This document shows, piece by piece, positions 1-8,184 of a stretch of 32,532 nt of DNA; the stretch's first letter is position 1; each line of letters begins with the position of its first letter. The notes beneath the pieces were generated by a model that saw only the letters and a program-made list of their open reading frames with translations, was not told where the DNA came from and did no database searches. The translations under genes and the position numbers were made by a program. Source of the stretch: Candidatus Cryptobacteroides intestinigallinarum (GTDB lineage Bacteria; Bacteroidota; Bacteroidia; Bacteroidales; UBA932). The stretch is taken from assembly GCA_017694785.1 (NCBI GenBank), contig JADIMK010000086.1:1-32532 (forward strand), written 5' to 3'.

Positions 1-2
1 AT

Positions 3-263
3 CTCTATGTGAGGGCATATTTCTCTACTGCCCAGCTTGCCGGTCTCAAGACCGGTGACAAGGTAAAGGTGATACCGGACGACGGTTCGCTGAAGCCTCA
101 GGCCTATGAAGGGACAGTGACATGGATATCCGAAGAGGCGGAATTCACTCCAAAGAACATCCAGACAAGGGACGAACGTGCTGAAATGGTATATGCGGTC
201 AAGGTCGCGGTTCCAAAAGGCACTCCGGTCCGGCTCGGGATGTATGCCTACATTCAGCTGTAG
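3..263 (+). CDS. HlyD/YbhG-family periplasmic adaptor (membrane fusion protein), C-terminal part
   Basis: This is the 3' end of a gene that begins before the window; the frame is open from base 3, so the GTG at 9 is internal and not a start. The last ~85 residues show the C-terminal beta-barrel/membrane-proximal part of HlyD-type adaptors. The recognisable stretch is EFTPKNIQTRDERAEMVYAV followed by a G-x-P-V-R-L-G-M-Y-A turn, where most family members have PGM. Such adaptors bridge an inner-membrane exporter and an outer-membrane TolC channel. The downstream YbhF-like ATPases and YbhS/YbhR-like permeases start 29 nt later on the same strand, so this is the adaptor of that exporter. Substrate unknown. 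Family is fairly sure; the exact subfamily is inferred from the neighbours. Confidence 0.85.
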   Translation, partial: LYVRAYFSTAQLAGLKTGDKVKVIPDDGSLKPQAYEGTVTWISEEAEFTPKNIQTRDERAEMVYAVKVAVPKGTPVRLGMYAYIQL

Positions 264-292
264 AGAACGCATACTGCTATAGGAATAATGAA

Positions 293-1213
293 ATGGAAGC
301 GATTCAGATCAGGGACATATCGAAAAGCTACAGGAAGCTCCATGCACTGAAGGACATCTCACTTGATGTGGACGAAGGAGAGATCTTCGGTCTCATAGGC
401 CCTGACGGTGCAGGCAAGACTACCCTGTTCAGGATCATGACGACCCTGATGCTTGCAGACTCAGGAAGCGGCAGCATCTGCGGGCTCGATATAGTCAAGG
501 ATTATTTCAAGATAAGGAAGATCATAGGCTACATGCCTGGCAAGTTCTCCCTTTACCAGGACCTGAGCATAAAGGAGAACCTTGACTTCTTCGCTACCCT
601 ATTCGGCACATCACTGAAAGAAAGCTACAGCTCGATAAAGGAAATATATTCCCAGATAGAGCCCTTCAGGGACAGGCGTGCCGGAAAGCTCTCAGGTGGA
701 ATGAAACAGAAGCTGGCCCTATGCTGCGCTCTTGTGCACAAGCCTTCGGTGCTTTTCCTGGACGAGCCTACTACGGGAGTCGATGCTGTGAGCCGCAAGG
801 ATTTCTGGACGATGCTGGGAAGGATACGGCAGTCAGGAGTAACGGTATTCGTATCGACTCCGTACATGGATGAAGCAGCACAATGCGACAGGCTGGCACT
901 TATAAAGGACGGGGAAATAATAGGGACAGGAACTCCTCAGGAGATTGTATCGAGGTATCCATACAGGATACTCGCAGTAAAGGACAAGAGGATGTATCCT
1001 CTTCTGAAGGCCCTCAGGACAATCGGAGGCGTTGTGAGCTGCTTCTCTTTCGGGGATGCGCACCACCTGACCTACGATCCTTCAAAGACATCTCCGGCAC
1101 AGATCCTCTCATGCGCTGCCGGGCTGGGATTTCCCGACTGCACGGCTACGGAGATTGCTCCTGGGATTGAAGACTGTTTCATGCAATTGTCAAGGAAATG
1201 GACACAGGAATGA
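293..1213 (+). CDS. ABC transporter ATP-binding protein, first half of a split YbhF
   Basis: This 306-residue ATPase has Walker A GPDGAGKTT (36-44), signature LSGGM (133-137) and Walker B VLFLDEPTTGVD (153-164). Two normally conserved positions are replaced. The Q-loop reads MPGKF (Gly83 where the partner has Gln), and the H-loop reads STPYMDEA (Pro190 where the partner has His). A roughly 90-residue C-terminal extension follows the ATPase fold. In E. coli the YbhF protein carries two such domains in one chain; here they are two genes overlapping by ATGA at 1210-1213. It should energise export through the ABC-2 permeases encoded downstream, probably working as a heterodimer with the next gene product. 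Being in the YbhF-type N-terminal class is known to tolerate H-loop loss, so it is not a pseudogene. Confidence 0.9.
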   Translation: MEAIQIRDISKSYRKLHALKDISLDVDEGEIFGLIGPDGAGKTTLFRIMTTLMLADSGSGSICGLDIVKDYFKIRKIIGYMPGKFSLYQDLSIKENLDFFATLFGTSLKESYSSIKEIYSQIEPFRDRRAGKLSGGMKQKLALCCALVHKPSVLFLDEPTTGVDAVSRKDFWTMLGRIRQSGVTVFVSTPYMDEAAQCDRLALIKDGEIIGTGTPQEIVSRYPYRILAVKDKRMYPLLKALRTIGGVVSCFSFGDAHHLTYDPSKTSPAQILSCAAGLGFPDCTATEIAPGIEDCFMQLSRKWTQE

Positions 1214-1944
1214 ACGCAATAGAAATACAGGACCTTACAAAGAAGTTCGGTGATTTCACAGCTGTGGACGACATCAGCTTCAATGTACGCAAAGGTGAGA
1301 TATTCGGATTCCTCGGAGCCAACGGAGCCGGAAAGACCACGGCCATGAGGATATTGTGCGGTCTGAGCAGGCCGACTTCAGGCAGCGGTACCGTAGCAGG
1401 CTTCGACATCTGGAAAGAGCAGGAGAAGATCAAGCGCCATATCGGCTACATGAGCCAGAAATTCTCCCTGTACCCGGATCTGACAGTCAGGGAGAACATA
1501 CGCCTTTTCGGAGGCATCTACGGGCTCAAGGACAGGCAGATCAAGGAAAAAACAGAGCAGATGCTCCAGATGCTCCAGATGCAGGACGTAAGGGACAAGT
1601 TCACCGGGGCTCTTCCTCTGGGATGGAAGCAGAAGCTGTCGTTCTGCATAGCTCTTATCCATAGTCCCCAGATAATCTTCCTGGACGAGCCTACCGGTGG
1701 AGTGGACCCGGAGACAAGGCGCAGATTCTGGGAACTGATATATGATACTGCTGAGAAAGGTACAACTGTATTTGTCACCACACACTATATGGATGAGGCC
1801 GAATACTGCGACCGTGTGTCGATAATGGTGGACGGACATATCGCCGCCCTGGACTCCCCTTCAGAGCTGAAGAAAAGATTCTCCGCTGCCGATATGGACG
1901 AGGTATTCAGGACAATTGCCCGCAAAGCGGTAAGGGAAGAATAA
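1210..1944 (+). CDS. ABC transporter ATP-binding protein, second half of a split YbhF
   Basis: This 244-residue ATPase has Walker A GANGAGKTT (36-44), an intact Q-loop MSQKF (Gln83), Walker B IIFLDEPTGGVD (155-166) and an intact H-loop THYMDEA (His192). The signature is LPLGW (135-139) instead of LSGGQ, as is usual for the C-terminal domain of YbhF. I chose ATG 1210 because it overlaps the previous stop as ATGA, which favours translational coupling, and because it gives the normal N-terminus; an in-frame ATG at 1198 would add four residues. The codons around 1559-1585 hold three near-perfect copies of a nine-base unit, giving MLQMLQM. It works with the upstream ATPase and the two permeases that follow. 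Confidence 0.9.
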   Translation: MNAIEIQDLTKKFGDFTAVDDISFNVRKGEIFGFLGANGAGKTTAMRILCGLSRPTSGSGTVAGFDIWKEQEKIKRHIGYMSQKFSLYPDLTVRENIRLFGGIYGLKDRQIKEKTEQMLQMLQMQDVRDKFTGALPLGWKQKLSFCIALIHSPQIIFLDEPTGGVDPETRRRFWELIYDTAEKGTTVFVTTHYMDEAEYCDRVSIMVDGHIAALDSPSELKKRFSAADMDEVFRTIARKAVREE

Positions 1945-1969
1945 CTATGCCGGAAATGGAGAAATTGCA

Positions 1970-3085
1970 ATGAAAGAATTTTTTGCATCTGTAAGAAAAG
2001 AATTCCTGCACATATTCAGGGACAAGAGGACGATACTGATCGTTATGGTCATGCCTGTCATCCAGATCATCCTTTTCGGCTTTGCCGTAAGTACGGAGGT
2101 ATCTCGCGCAAGGATTGCCATCTGCGGTGACATGACAGACCCGATGGTCCGAAGGACTGTGGACAGGATCGAAAACAACAGGTATCTTGAGATCAGCGGC
2201 ATGATTCCTTATCCCGAAGCTGCGGCTGACCTTTTCCGCAAAGGCAAGGCAGATGCTGCCGTATGCTTCAGCAGGGATTTCGGACAGAAGGCCATGACAT
2301 CCGGCGGGAATGCCGGCATCAGGATCATCGGAGACGGATCAGACCCTAATACAGCACAGATAATCGTCAGCTACATCTCAGGAGTAATCCAGCAGGAACA
2401 GCAGGACATAAACACATCCATCCAGGGAGAGAAAAAAGCTTCAATGACACCTGTAGTCCAGCTGATGTACAACCCGGCGATGAAATCGTCATACAATTTC
2501 GTACCGGGAGTGATGGGACTTATCCTGATGCTGATATGCACGATGATGACCGCCGTATCCATCGTAAGGGAAAAGGAGACAGGGACCATGGAACTGCTTC
2601 TGGTCTCTCCTGTCAAGCCGCTCTGGGTCATATTGAGCAAGCTGATGCCTTATCTTGTACTCTCTGCAGTCAATTTCACGACAATCCTGCTTCTGGCGCA
2701 CTATGTCATGGAGGTCCCGATAAACGGGAGCCTGCTTCTGCTCTCCTTTGCTGCTCTGGTATTCGTGCTGACATCACTTTCCCTTGGCATACTGGTATCA
2801 GTCATCTCATCAAGCCAGAGGACAGCGATGCTGCTGTGCGGCATGGGGCTGACGATGCCTACGATGATATTCTCAGGCATAATCTTCCCGTGCGAAAGCA
2901 TGCCGCAGATACTCCAGTGGTTTTCAGACATCATACCTGCCAAATGGTTCATCATACTAGTCAAGAAGATCATGATACAGGGAGACGGGCTTTCTGCGGC
3001 AATAAAGGAGCTTTCAATACTTGCAGGAATGGCGGTACTGCTGCTTGCTGTCAGCATAAGGAGCTTCAGGACAAGGCTGCAGTAG
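1970..3085 (+). CDS. ABC-2 type permease (YbhS-like)
   Basis: This 371-residue protein has an N-terminal cytoplasmic stretch (KEFLHIFRDKRT), one membrane helix around residues 20-45, a large extracytoplasmic domain to about residue 175, and then five more hydrophobic segments. The layout is typical of ABC-2 exporters of the YbhS/YbhR family. The sequence REKETGTMELLLVSP in the cytoplasmic loop is the conserved coupling region of that family. It starts 25 nt after the second ATPase gene and is followed 36 nt later by a paralogous permease, so the two probably form a heterodimeric membrane channel. Substrate cannot be told from sequence; relatives export drugs, cations or lipids. Confidence 0.88.
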   Translation: MKEFFASVRKEFLHIFRDKRTILIVMVMPVIQIILFGFAVSTEVSRARIAICGDMTDPMVRRTVDRIENNRYLEISGMIPYPEAAADLFRKGKADAAVCFSRDFGQKAMTSGGNAGIRIIGDGSDPNTAQIIVSYISGVIQQEQQDINTSIQGEKKASMTPVVQLMYNPAMKSSYNFVPGVMGLILMLICTMMTAVSIVREKETGTMELLLVSPVKPLWVILSKLMPYLVLSAVNFTTILLLAHYVMEVPINGSLLLLSFAALVFVLTSLSLGILVSVISSSQRTAMLLCGMGLTMPTMIFSGIIFPCESMPQILQWFSDIIPAKWFIILVKKIMIQGDGLSAAIKELSILAGMAVLLLAVSIRSFRTRLQ

Positions 3086-3121
3086 GCCGGTGCCAGATAA
3101 GGAAAAGTAAATATAGGAGAA

Positions 3122-4249
3122 ATGGCGATGTGGAAATATTTGCTTGAAAAGGAATTCAAACAGTTTTTCAGAGATCCGGGGCTGCCGAACATGTCCCTGA
3201 TGTTCCCTGTGCTGATGATGCTGGTATTTCCGTTTGCTGTCAGCATGGAGATACGCAACATCAATCTGGCGGTAGTGGACAACTGCATGAGCAGGGAATC
3301 ATCGCTTCTTGTCGAGAAATGCACTTCTTCGGGATATTTCAGGTTCGTCGACATCTGCCACAGTGACCGCGAGGCGCAGGAACTCATGGACAACAACAGG
3401 GCCGATGCCATAATCACCATACTTCCGGACTTCGACAAGGAAACAGCCCTGGGCTCAGGTCTGCCTGTGGGAATAAAGGTGAATACAGTAAACGGAACCA
3501 AAGGGAGCATCGGTTCGCAATATATCCTCAACTGCGTAAGGATGTATCTGGCAGAGAAGAATCCCGGTGCGGCCTCCGGTGGAGGAAACGCCGGAGGAGA
3601 AAACGGAGCATCGATAAGCATATCGGACAAGTACTGCTTCAATCCTTACATGGACTACAAACTCTTCATGGTCCCGGCACTCATAGTGATAGCAATCACG
3701 ATGATCACGGCTTTCCTTCCATCACTCAACATCGTATCTGAAAAGGAAGCAGGAACAATCGAGCAGATCAATGTGACTCCTGTCAGCAAGACAGCCTTCA
3801 TCGTATGCAAGATGATCCCATACTGGGTGATTGCATTCTTCATACTCACATCCTGCCTTGTCATCGCATGGACAGTGTTCGGATACGTATGCAAAGGCAA
3901 CCTTCTGCTGCTGTATCTGTTTACGGTACTGGACATAATAGTAATGGCCGGACTGGGGCTGCTGATATCAAACTACAGCAACAACGCCCAGCAGGCCATG
4001 TTCGTGATATGGTTCTTCGCAGTCATCTTCATGCTGATGAGCGGCATATTCACTCCGATTGCATCGATGCCGGAATGGGCCAAGGCCATCACATGGCTCA
4101 ACCCGATGAGATATTTCGCCGATGCGATGCGTGCGGTATTCCTCAAGGGAAGCAGCCTTGCGGACATCTGGTACGATGCAGCGGGTCTCGCCGCCCTCGG
4201 ATCTGTGATGGTTACATGGGCCATCCTGAGCTACAGGAAATCAGAGTAG
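3122..4249 (+). CDS. ABC-2 type permease (YbhR-like)
   Basis: This 375-residue paralogue of the preceding permease has the same plan: N-terminal helix, long extracytoplasmic domain, five C-terminal membrane helices, and the coupling motif SEKEAGTIEQINVTP. A Gly/Asn-rich stretch (GGGNAGGENGA) sits in the extracytoplasmic domain and looks like a flexible linker. An AGGAG at 3115-3119 is only 2 nt from the ATG at 3122 but 8 nt from an in-frame ATG at 3128, so the true start may be 3128 (MWKYLL). It is the last gene of the exporter operon; a short intergenic stretch with an imperfect direct repeat separates it from a convergent gene. Confidence 0.88.
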   Translation: MAMWKYLLEKEFKQFFRDPGLPNMSLMFPVLMMLVFPFAVSMEIRNINLAVVDNCMSRESSLLVEKCTSSGYFRFVDICHSDREAQELMDNNRADAIITILPDFDKETALGSGLPVGIKVNTVNGTKGSIGSQYILNCVRMYLAEKNPGAASGGGNAGGENGASISISDKYCFNPYMDYKLFMVPALIVIAITMITAFLPSLNIVSEKEAGTIEQINVTPVSKTAFIVCKMIPYWVIAFFILTSCLVIAWTVFGYVCKGNLLLLYLFTVLDIIVMAGLGLLISNYSNNAQQAMFVIWFFAVIFMLMSGIFTPIASMPEWAKAITWLNPMRYFADAMRAVFLKGSSLADIWYDAAGLAALGSVMVTWAILSYRKSE

Positions 4250-4280
4250 CCTGGGACGGCCCGTACACAGGTACAGTCCA

Positions 4281-4320
4281 GAGATATACCGGCCTGATTA
4301 CAAGGAGATATACCTGATTA
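4281..4320. repeat. Imperfect tandem direct repeat between convergent genes
   Basis: GAGATATACCGGCCTGATTA (4281-4300) recurs as GAGATATACCTGATTA (4305-4320), differing only by loss of four bases. The second copy contains the stop codon of the - strand gene ending at 4318. There is no obvious hairpin, and no T-run that would make it a terminator. Confidence 0.5.
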
Positions 4321-4923
4321 CCAGCGGTAGTCAGGAGTCCTTATGTAACTTATGGCTTTGTACACAGACCTCGCCCAATAGTTTCTCAGACCGAAGCCCC
4401 TCGCTTCACCATAGGAATTCCAGGCTGTGATAATGTCTCTAGTATCGATATCGAAGAAGACAAAAACATAATGTGCTTCGGGCCTTGACTTGTCAAGACA
4501 GTTTGCCAGGATGACCAGTCCTGTGCCTGAAAGATCATCTCCAATCGGAAGGTCGCGTACCATCTGGGACATCTCCTCTCCCGTGAAATTACTTACGGTC
4601 CTCAATGTCTTGAGATTCTCCAGATCAATATTCTGGAGCCGGTCTATCACAGGCTCAATATCGACACATGCTACCGGACGCTGAAGACGTCTTTCAAGCA
4701 AGGCGATATATTTGTCCGGCTCCGTAAGAAAGAGATTGTTGATGCCTTCAAAGGCTTTGACGAACTCCGAAGGAGTCTCCTCCGCTGCAAATACCTTGAC
4801 ATGGGAGAAATCCACTCCGAAGAAAGTAAACTCTCCGATCCCTTCAAGCTGTGAAGGATTCTGTGCAAATGAAGATACACAGCCGAGAAGCATGGCTGAA
4901 AATATTGCTGCTATACGTTTCAT
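4318..4923 (-). CDS. Secreted protein of unknown function
   Basis: I do not recognise the family. The 201-residue protein starts with a classical signal peptide (MKRIAAIFSAMLLGCVSSFAQ, likely cut after SFAQ). A possible lipobox-like cysteine (LLGC) is present, but the run continues hydrophobically to AQ, so secretion by signal peptidase I seems more likely. The mature part has a DFSHVKVFAAEETPSEFVKAF segment, a VFVFFDIDTRDIITAW segment and an aromatic, basic C-terminus ending YRW. The shape suggests a small periplasmic or outer-membrane-associated protein like many Bacteroidota-only proteins that start with a KRI..SFAQ leader. It is transcribed alone, converging on the exporter operon and 146 nt downstream of the ligase gene. 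I saw no convincing TAnnTTTG promoter directly upstream. Confidence 0.75.
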   Translation of the reverse strand: MKRIAAIFSAMLLGCVSSFAQNPSQLEGIGEFTFFGVDFSHVKVFAAEETPSEFVKAFEGINNLFLTEPDKYIALLERRLQRPVACVDIEPVIDRLQNIDLENLKTLRTVSNFTGEEMSQMVRDLPIGDDLSGTGLVILANCLDKSRPEAHYVFVFFDIDTRDIITAWNSYGEARGFGLRNYWARSVYKAISYIRTPDYRW

Positions 4924-5069
4924 GACAATTGCTGTTTTTATGGAATTATCTGTTGTTATGATATTATACTTCTGACATTACCGGCTGATACCGTCAGCAA
5001 AATCAGGGCCATAGCCGGAGAATGAATACCCGTCCAGCCGGACAATCTACCGGAGGTGTGCGCGAACAC

Positions 5070-6383
5070 TCACCGTAGATCAATGAACTTGACTATCTTA
5101 CGGCTGCCCTGAGGAGTCTGGAGCTTGGCTATATACTCCGGTGACTCGAATGTAATGTTAGGTGCCACCCTGACCTTTGCCCTGAACATGTCCTTGATTT
5201 CCTTTACGAAAGTCTCGCTGTGGTCCTCGGCCCCGACCCTTATTGTGATCTCGTCGGTCCCGAGGCTGTTCGTATAGACTTCCACTATATAGTTGGTGAT
5301 CTTCGGGATATTGTCAAGAATATCGTAGAGGGCAGGCGGATAGAGGGTAGTACCCTTGAACTTGATCATCTGGCCCTTGCGGCCGAGGACAGAACTGAGC
5401 CTCATCGTGTTGCGTCCGCATCGGCATGGCTCGGTATAATGGTAGCATACATCTCCTGTCTTGAATCTCAGGAGAGGCATTCCCGTGACGCCCAAGGTAG
5501 TTATGGTGACTTCTCCAGGCTCGTCATCACGGACAGGATTGTTGTTCTCGTCAAGGAACTCCACAATGATCAGTTCAGGCTGCAGATGCCCTCCGCAGAG
5601 CTCATGGCACTCAGTGAACGAAGACTGCATCTCAGTAGATGCATATGTGGAATAAAGTTCAAGGTTGTCCCATTTCTCCGCAATCCTACGTCCGAGGGTA
5701 TTGAGTTCAAATGTCCCAGGTTGCCTTAGGGCCTCTCCGATGCACAGGCATTTCTTCATTGAGCAGTTACGGTAGTCTATGCCGTTCTTCTCGGCGAAAT
5801 CGATGAGCTTCATTATGAAGGACGGCACTATCATACCGCATGTAGGATGGACACGGCTGATTGTATCCCACTGCAGCTCAGGGATTCCGTTGCCTACACG
5901 TATGACTCCCATACCCAGTTCCCTGGCTCCCATGTAATATGCCAGACCTGCCATGAACCGGCGGTCAATCGTCGTCATAAGCTGGAGTATATCATGTCTG
6001 GTACATCCTGCTGTGGTGAAAGACAGGTACTCATTGTATGCAAGCCTGTCCAGGTCACTGTCGGTAAGGACAAAAGTCACCGGATCCCCGAGCGTACCCG
6101 AAGTAGTCACATAGTCGATGACATCATCAGCCGGGACACAGCGGAAATCCTCATTATGCAGCTGCAGGTCCGTCTTAGTCGTGACAGGGATATTCACAAG
6201 GTCCTCGACCGTACGTACCTTTGTCACATCTATCGAATACTCGGAGAACATACGCTGATAGAACCTGGAGTTTGCCGACAGGTATGCAAGAGCCTCAGCG
6301 AGCCTCTTTTCCTGATATTTCTTGATTTCCCCAGGAGACCGGAACTGTATGTCCGGCTCTTTTTTCAGTTCCATATGTCGCAT
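5070..6383 (-). CDS. PaaK-like adenylate-forming ligase (probable aryl starter-unit activation)
   Basis: This 437-residue protein belongs to the phenylacetate-CoA ligase branch of adenylate-forming enzymes. It has the phosphate-binding loop TTSGTLGDP (93-101), a YASTEMQ motif, LLRFKTGD as the ribose-binding/hinge region, and the family's cysteine-rich turn (CRCGRN). It ends with the TLYPPALYDILD and GSRKIVKFID segments of the C-terminal domain. Length is normal for PaaK. In aryl polyene loci a ligase of this class activates the aromatic acid; here the substrate is probably p-coumarate made by the ammonia-lyase 20 kb away at the head of the operon. Whether it loads CoA or ACP cannot be told. 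It is last in the gene row, after a 118 nt gap, so it may have its own promoter. An in-frame ATG at 6374 is an alternative start. Confidence 0.85.
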   Translation of the reverse strand: MRHMELKKEPDIQFRSPGEIKKYQEKRLAEALAYLSANSRFYQRMFSEYSIDVTKVRTVEDLVNIPVTTKTDLQLHNEDFRCVPADDVIDYVTTSGTLGDPVTFVLTDSDLDRLAYNEYLSFTTAGCTRHDILQLMTTIDRRFMAGLAYYMGARELGMGVIRVGNGIPELQWDTISRVHPTCGMIVPSFIMKLIDFAEKNGIDYRNCSMKKCLCIGEALRQPGTFELNTLGRRIAEKWDNLELYSTYASTEMQSSFTECHELCGGHLQPELIIVEFLDENNNPVRDDEPGEVTITTLGVTGMPLLRFKTGDVCYHYTEPCRCGRNTMRLSSVLGRKGQMIKFKGTTLYPPALYDILDNIPKITNYIVEVYTNSLGTDEITIRVGAEDHSETFVKEIKDMFRAKVRVAPNITFESPEYIAKLQTPQGSRKIVKFIDLR

Positions 6384-6501
6384 CTATGAAAGTATATTTA
6401 AAGTTATCTTTTACTAATCCATGGACTTACATGTCAATCCACAGCATTTATCCAGATCCCTTGACATCGGCATCAATACATGCCGCAGGCCGTATTTCAT
6501 G

Positions 6502-8184
6502 TCATCTGTCCTGTTTCATGTCTCCGGTCTTTCTTCTGATCGCATCCTCCTTTGCCGTGCCTGCCACAGGATGTCTGAGAGCTTCCTGCCACATCCTTAC
6601 AGCCATATCCTTGTCTCCCCTGCTCCTGAAATAGTCCCCCGCTATGTTGTATGAATCATAGAAGAAAGGATTGGATCCGATGAGTCTTGAGATGCTGTCC
6701 TGCGGTGCGGCCTGGCCATGTGAAGCAGCTTTCCTGACATAGCCGGCAAGACGTCTGTAGTCAATGGCATCCCTGTACAGTGGGGTATCAAGGAACGGAT
6801 CATGTGGGATTGTCCTTGAAGGCATCGATATCTCATGTCCGGGATCCGTATCGCCGCTGAATATCCTGTTCAGGTCATAGCATACATACTCCCCGCATTG
6901 CCATGGAAAAGTGCTGACCCACATCAGGAGCGAATCAGGCTTGAATATGACACTGTGATGGGCGATAAGCTGGTTGACTGCCAGCTCATTGGTGAGTCCG
7001 AGCTCCATGCCTCCGAGGCCATGGCGTTCCCTCAGCACCTTCGCTGCATCCTCAGGTGCAGCAGGAGGCAAAGAATCCAGCATCTCCCGTATGCGCATAT
7101 GGCGGTAGCGGCTGTCTGTGGTCCTTATGTTCTCCAGGTTCCTCTCATCCTGCATGAACAAAGGCGACTGGAAATGGTTTGTACAGATCACCCTGCAGCT
7201 GTCCCCTGAGGGCTGGTAAAGGGACATCTTATCAGGGGATTTCTCTATTATTGCAGCCCGGCCGTCCCGGCTGGAGCTTATCAGGATTGATTCCGACACA
7301 AAGGTATGCATTTCTGCAGCTATAGCATATGCTTCATCAATGTCTGAAGCATACTGGAGTATCTCTCTTGCCAGGATGGATATCGGTGTGGCGGATGAGG
7401 TAGGCACATCTGATTTCGCAGCATTGATGGTCACTGTCAGCCCTGTTTCATTCATCCCGGACAGCACTCCGATCATTCCCGGCCAGCCTACCGATGCGAA
7501 CCTGTAGCCATTATCCGGGAAACAGAAGGTGACAAGCCGGTTTGCAGCAAAATCATTTCCCATGTAGAAGTCAAAGTTGCGTCCTGTAAGCAGACCTCCA
7601 TCGGCTGTCATGTCGCCCCAGCAGCTGAACGAGCTGCAGCCTACCATCATATAGTCCTGCAGGGCATGGCCTAGGTCATGGGCGGAATGATACTGCATCT
7701 GGCGCATATACGGTGACCCTATCATGTCAAACTCATGGGTAGCCGACCGGGACATCCCGTAGATCTCTTCACGGTATTCCTCAGGTACATTGACGCCGAG
7801 GTGGCGGTTGAAGATGATTATGAAGAAACGCAGGAACTTCAGGTAAGAGTCAGATGGTATCAGGTGGCGTATCTGGTCCACGAATGCCTTTTCCTGATAA
7901 TACATCAGATCTGGCGCCATCTTGCCTATCGCATATCCCCTATTGGGCGCACTGCCGGTGATTTTCATCTCCCAAAGTCCTGAGCGGCTATGCCTCAGCC
8001 AGTTGTCACCATACGTACGCAGGCTGTCTCCGGAGGAAAATACCACAGTATCAGTCTGGTCTTCAAAATTACAGACGGGCATCTTCAGGTCAGCCGACCA
8101 GTACAATGCAAGAGCGGCAATGACTATGCCTGCCACAAGCACAGCAAGAACGATTGCGGTCCATTTGAATATACGTCTAAGCAT
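6502..8184 (-). CDS. Membrane-anchored C45-type (acyl-CoA:6-APA acyltransferase-like) Ntn hydrolase/transferase
   Basis: This 560-residue protein has one N-terminal membrane helix (about 9-29) and a periplasm-facing body. The C45 signature is clear: VGCSSFSCWG with candidate nucleophile Cys183, followed by TADGGLLTGRNFDF (192-206), a GMIGVLSGMNETGLTVTINA segment and a conserved Asn-His pair (TNHF). In the family, cleavage just before the Cys exposes an N-terminal nucleophile used for amide hydrolysis or N-acyl transfer. About 180 further residues after the core are not assigned. The gene overlaps the oxidoreductase gene by 8 nt, so it belongs to the aryl polyene operon. A role in amide-linking the polyene to an amino group is my inference. 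Confidence 0.8.
   Translation of the reverse strand: MLRRIFKWTAIVLAVLVAGIVIAALALYWSADLKMPVCNFEDQTDTVVFSSGDSLRTYGDNWLRHSRSGLWEMKITGSAPNRGYAIGKMAPDLMYYQEKAFVDQIRHLIPSDSYLKFLRFFIIIFNRHLGVNVPEEYREEIYGMSRSATHEFDMIGSPYMRQMQYHSAHDLGHALQDYMMVGCSSFSCWGDMTADGGLLTGRNFDFYMGNDFAANRLVTFCFPDNGYRFASVGWPGMIGVLSGMNETGLTVTINAAKSDVPTSSATPISILAREILQYASDIDEAYAIAAEMHTFVSESILISSSRDGRAAIIEKSPDKMSLYQPSGDSCRVICTNHFQSPLFMQDERNLENIRTTDSRYRHMRIREMLDSLPPAAPEDAAKVLRERHGLGGMELGLTNELAVNQLIAHHSVIFKPDSLLMWVSTFPWQCGEYVCYDLNRIFSGDTDPGHEISMPSRTIPHDPFLDTPLYRDAIDYRRLAGYVRKAASHGQAAPQDSISRLIGSNPFFYDSYNIAGDYFRSRGDKDMAVRMWQEALRHPVAGTAKEDAIRRKTGDMKQDR

Noticed and set aside
2701..3642. 313-residue - strand open frame across the two permease genes
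   Set aside because: It spans the junction of two well-supported + strand genes, has a serine/proline-rich sequence with no recognisable domain, and is the usual antisense shadow of GC-rich codons.
4924..5069. GCTGA-TACCG-TCAGC hairpin (about 4983-4997) as a terminator for the ligase transcript
   Set aside because: The stem is only 5 bp and no T-run follows on the - strand.
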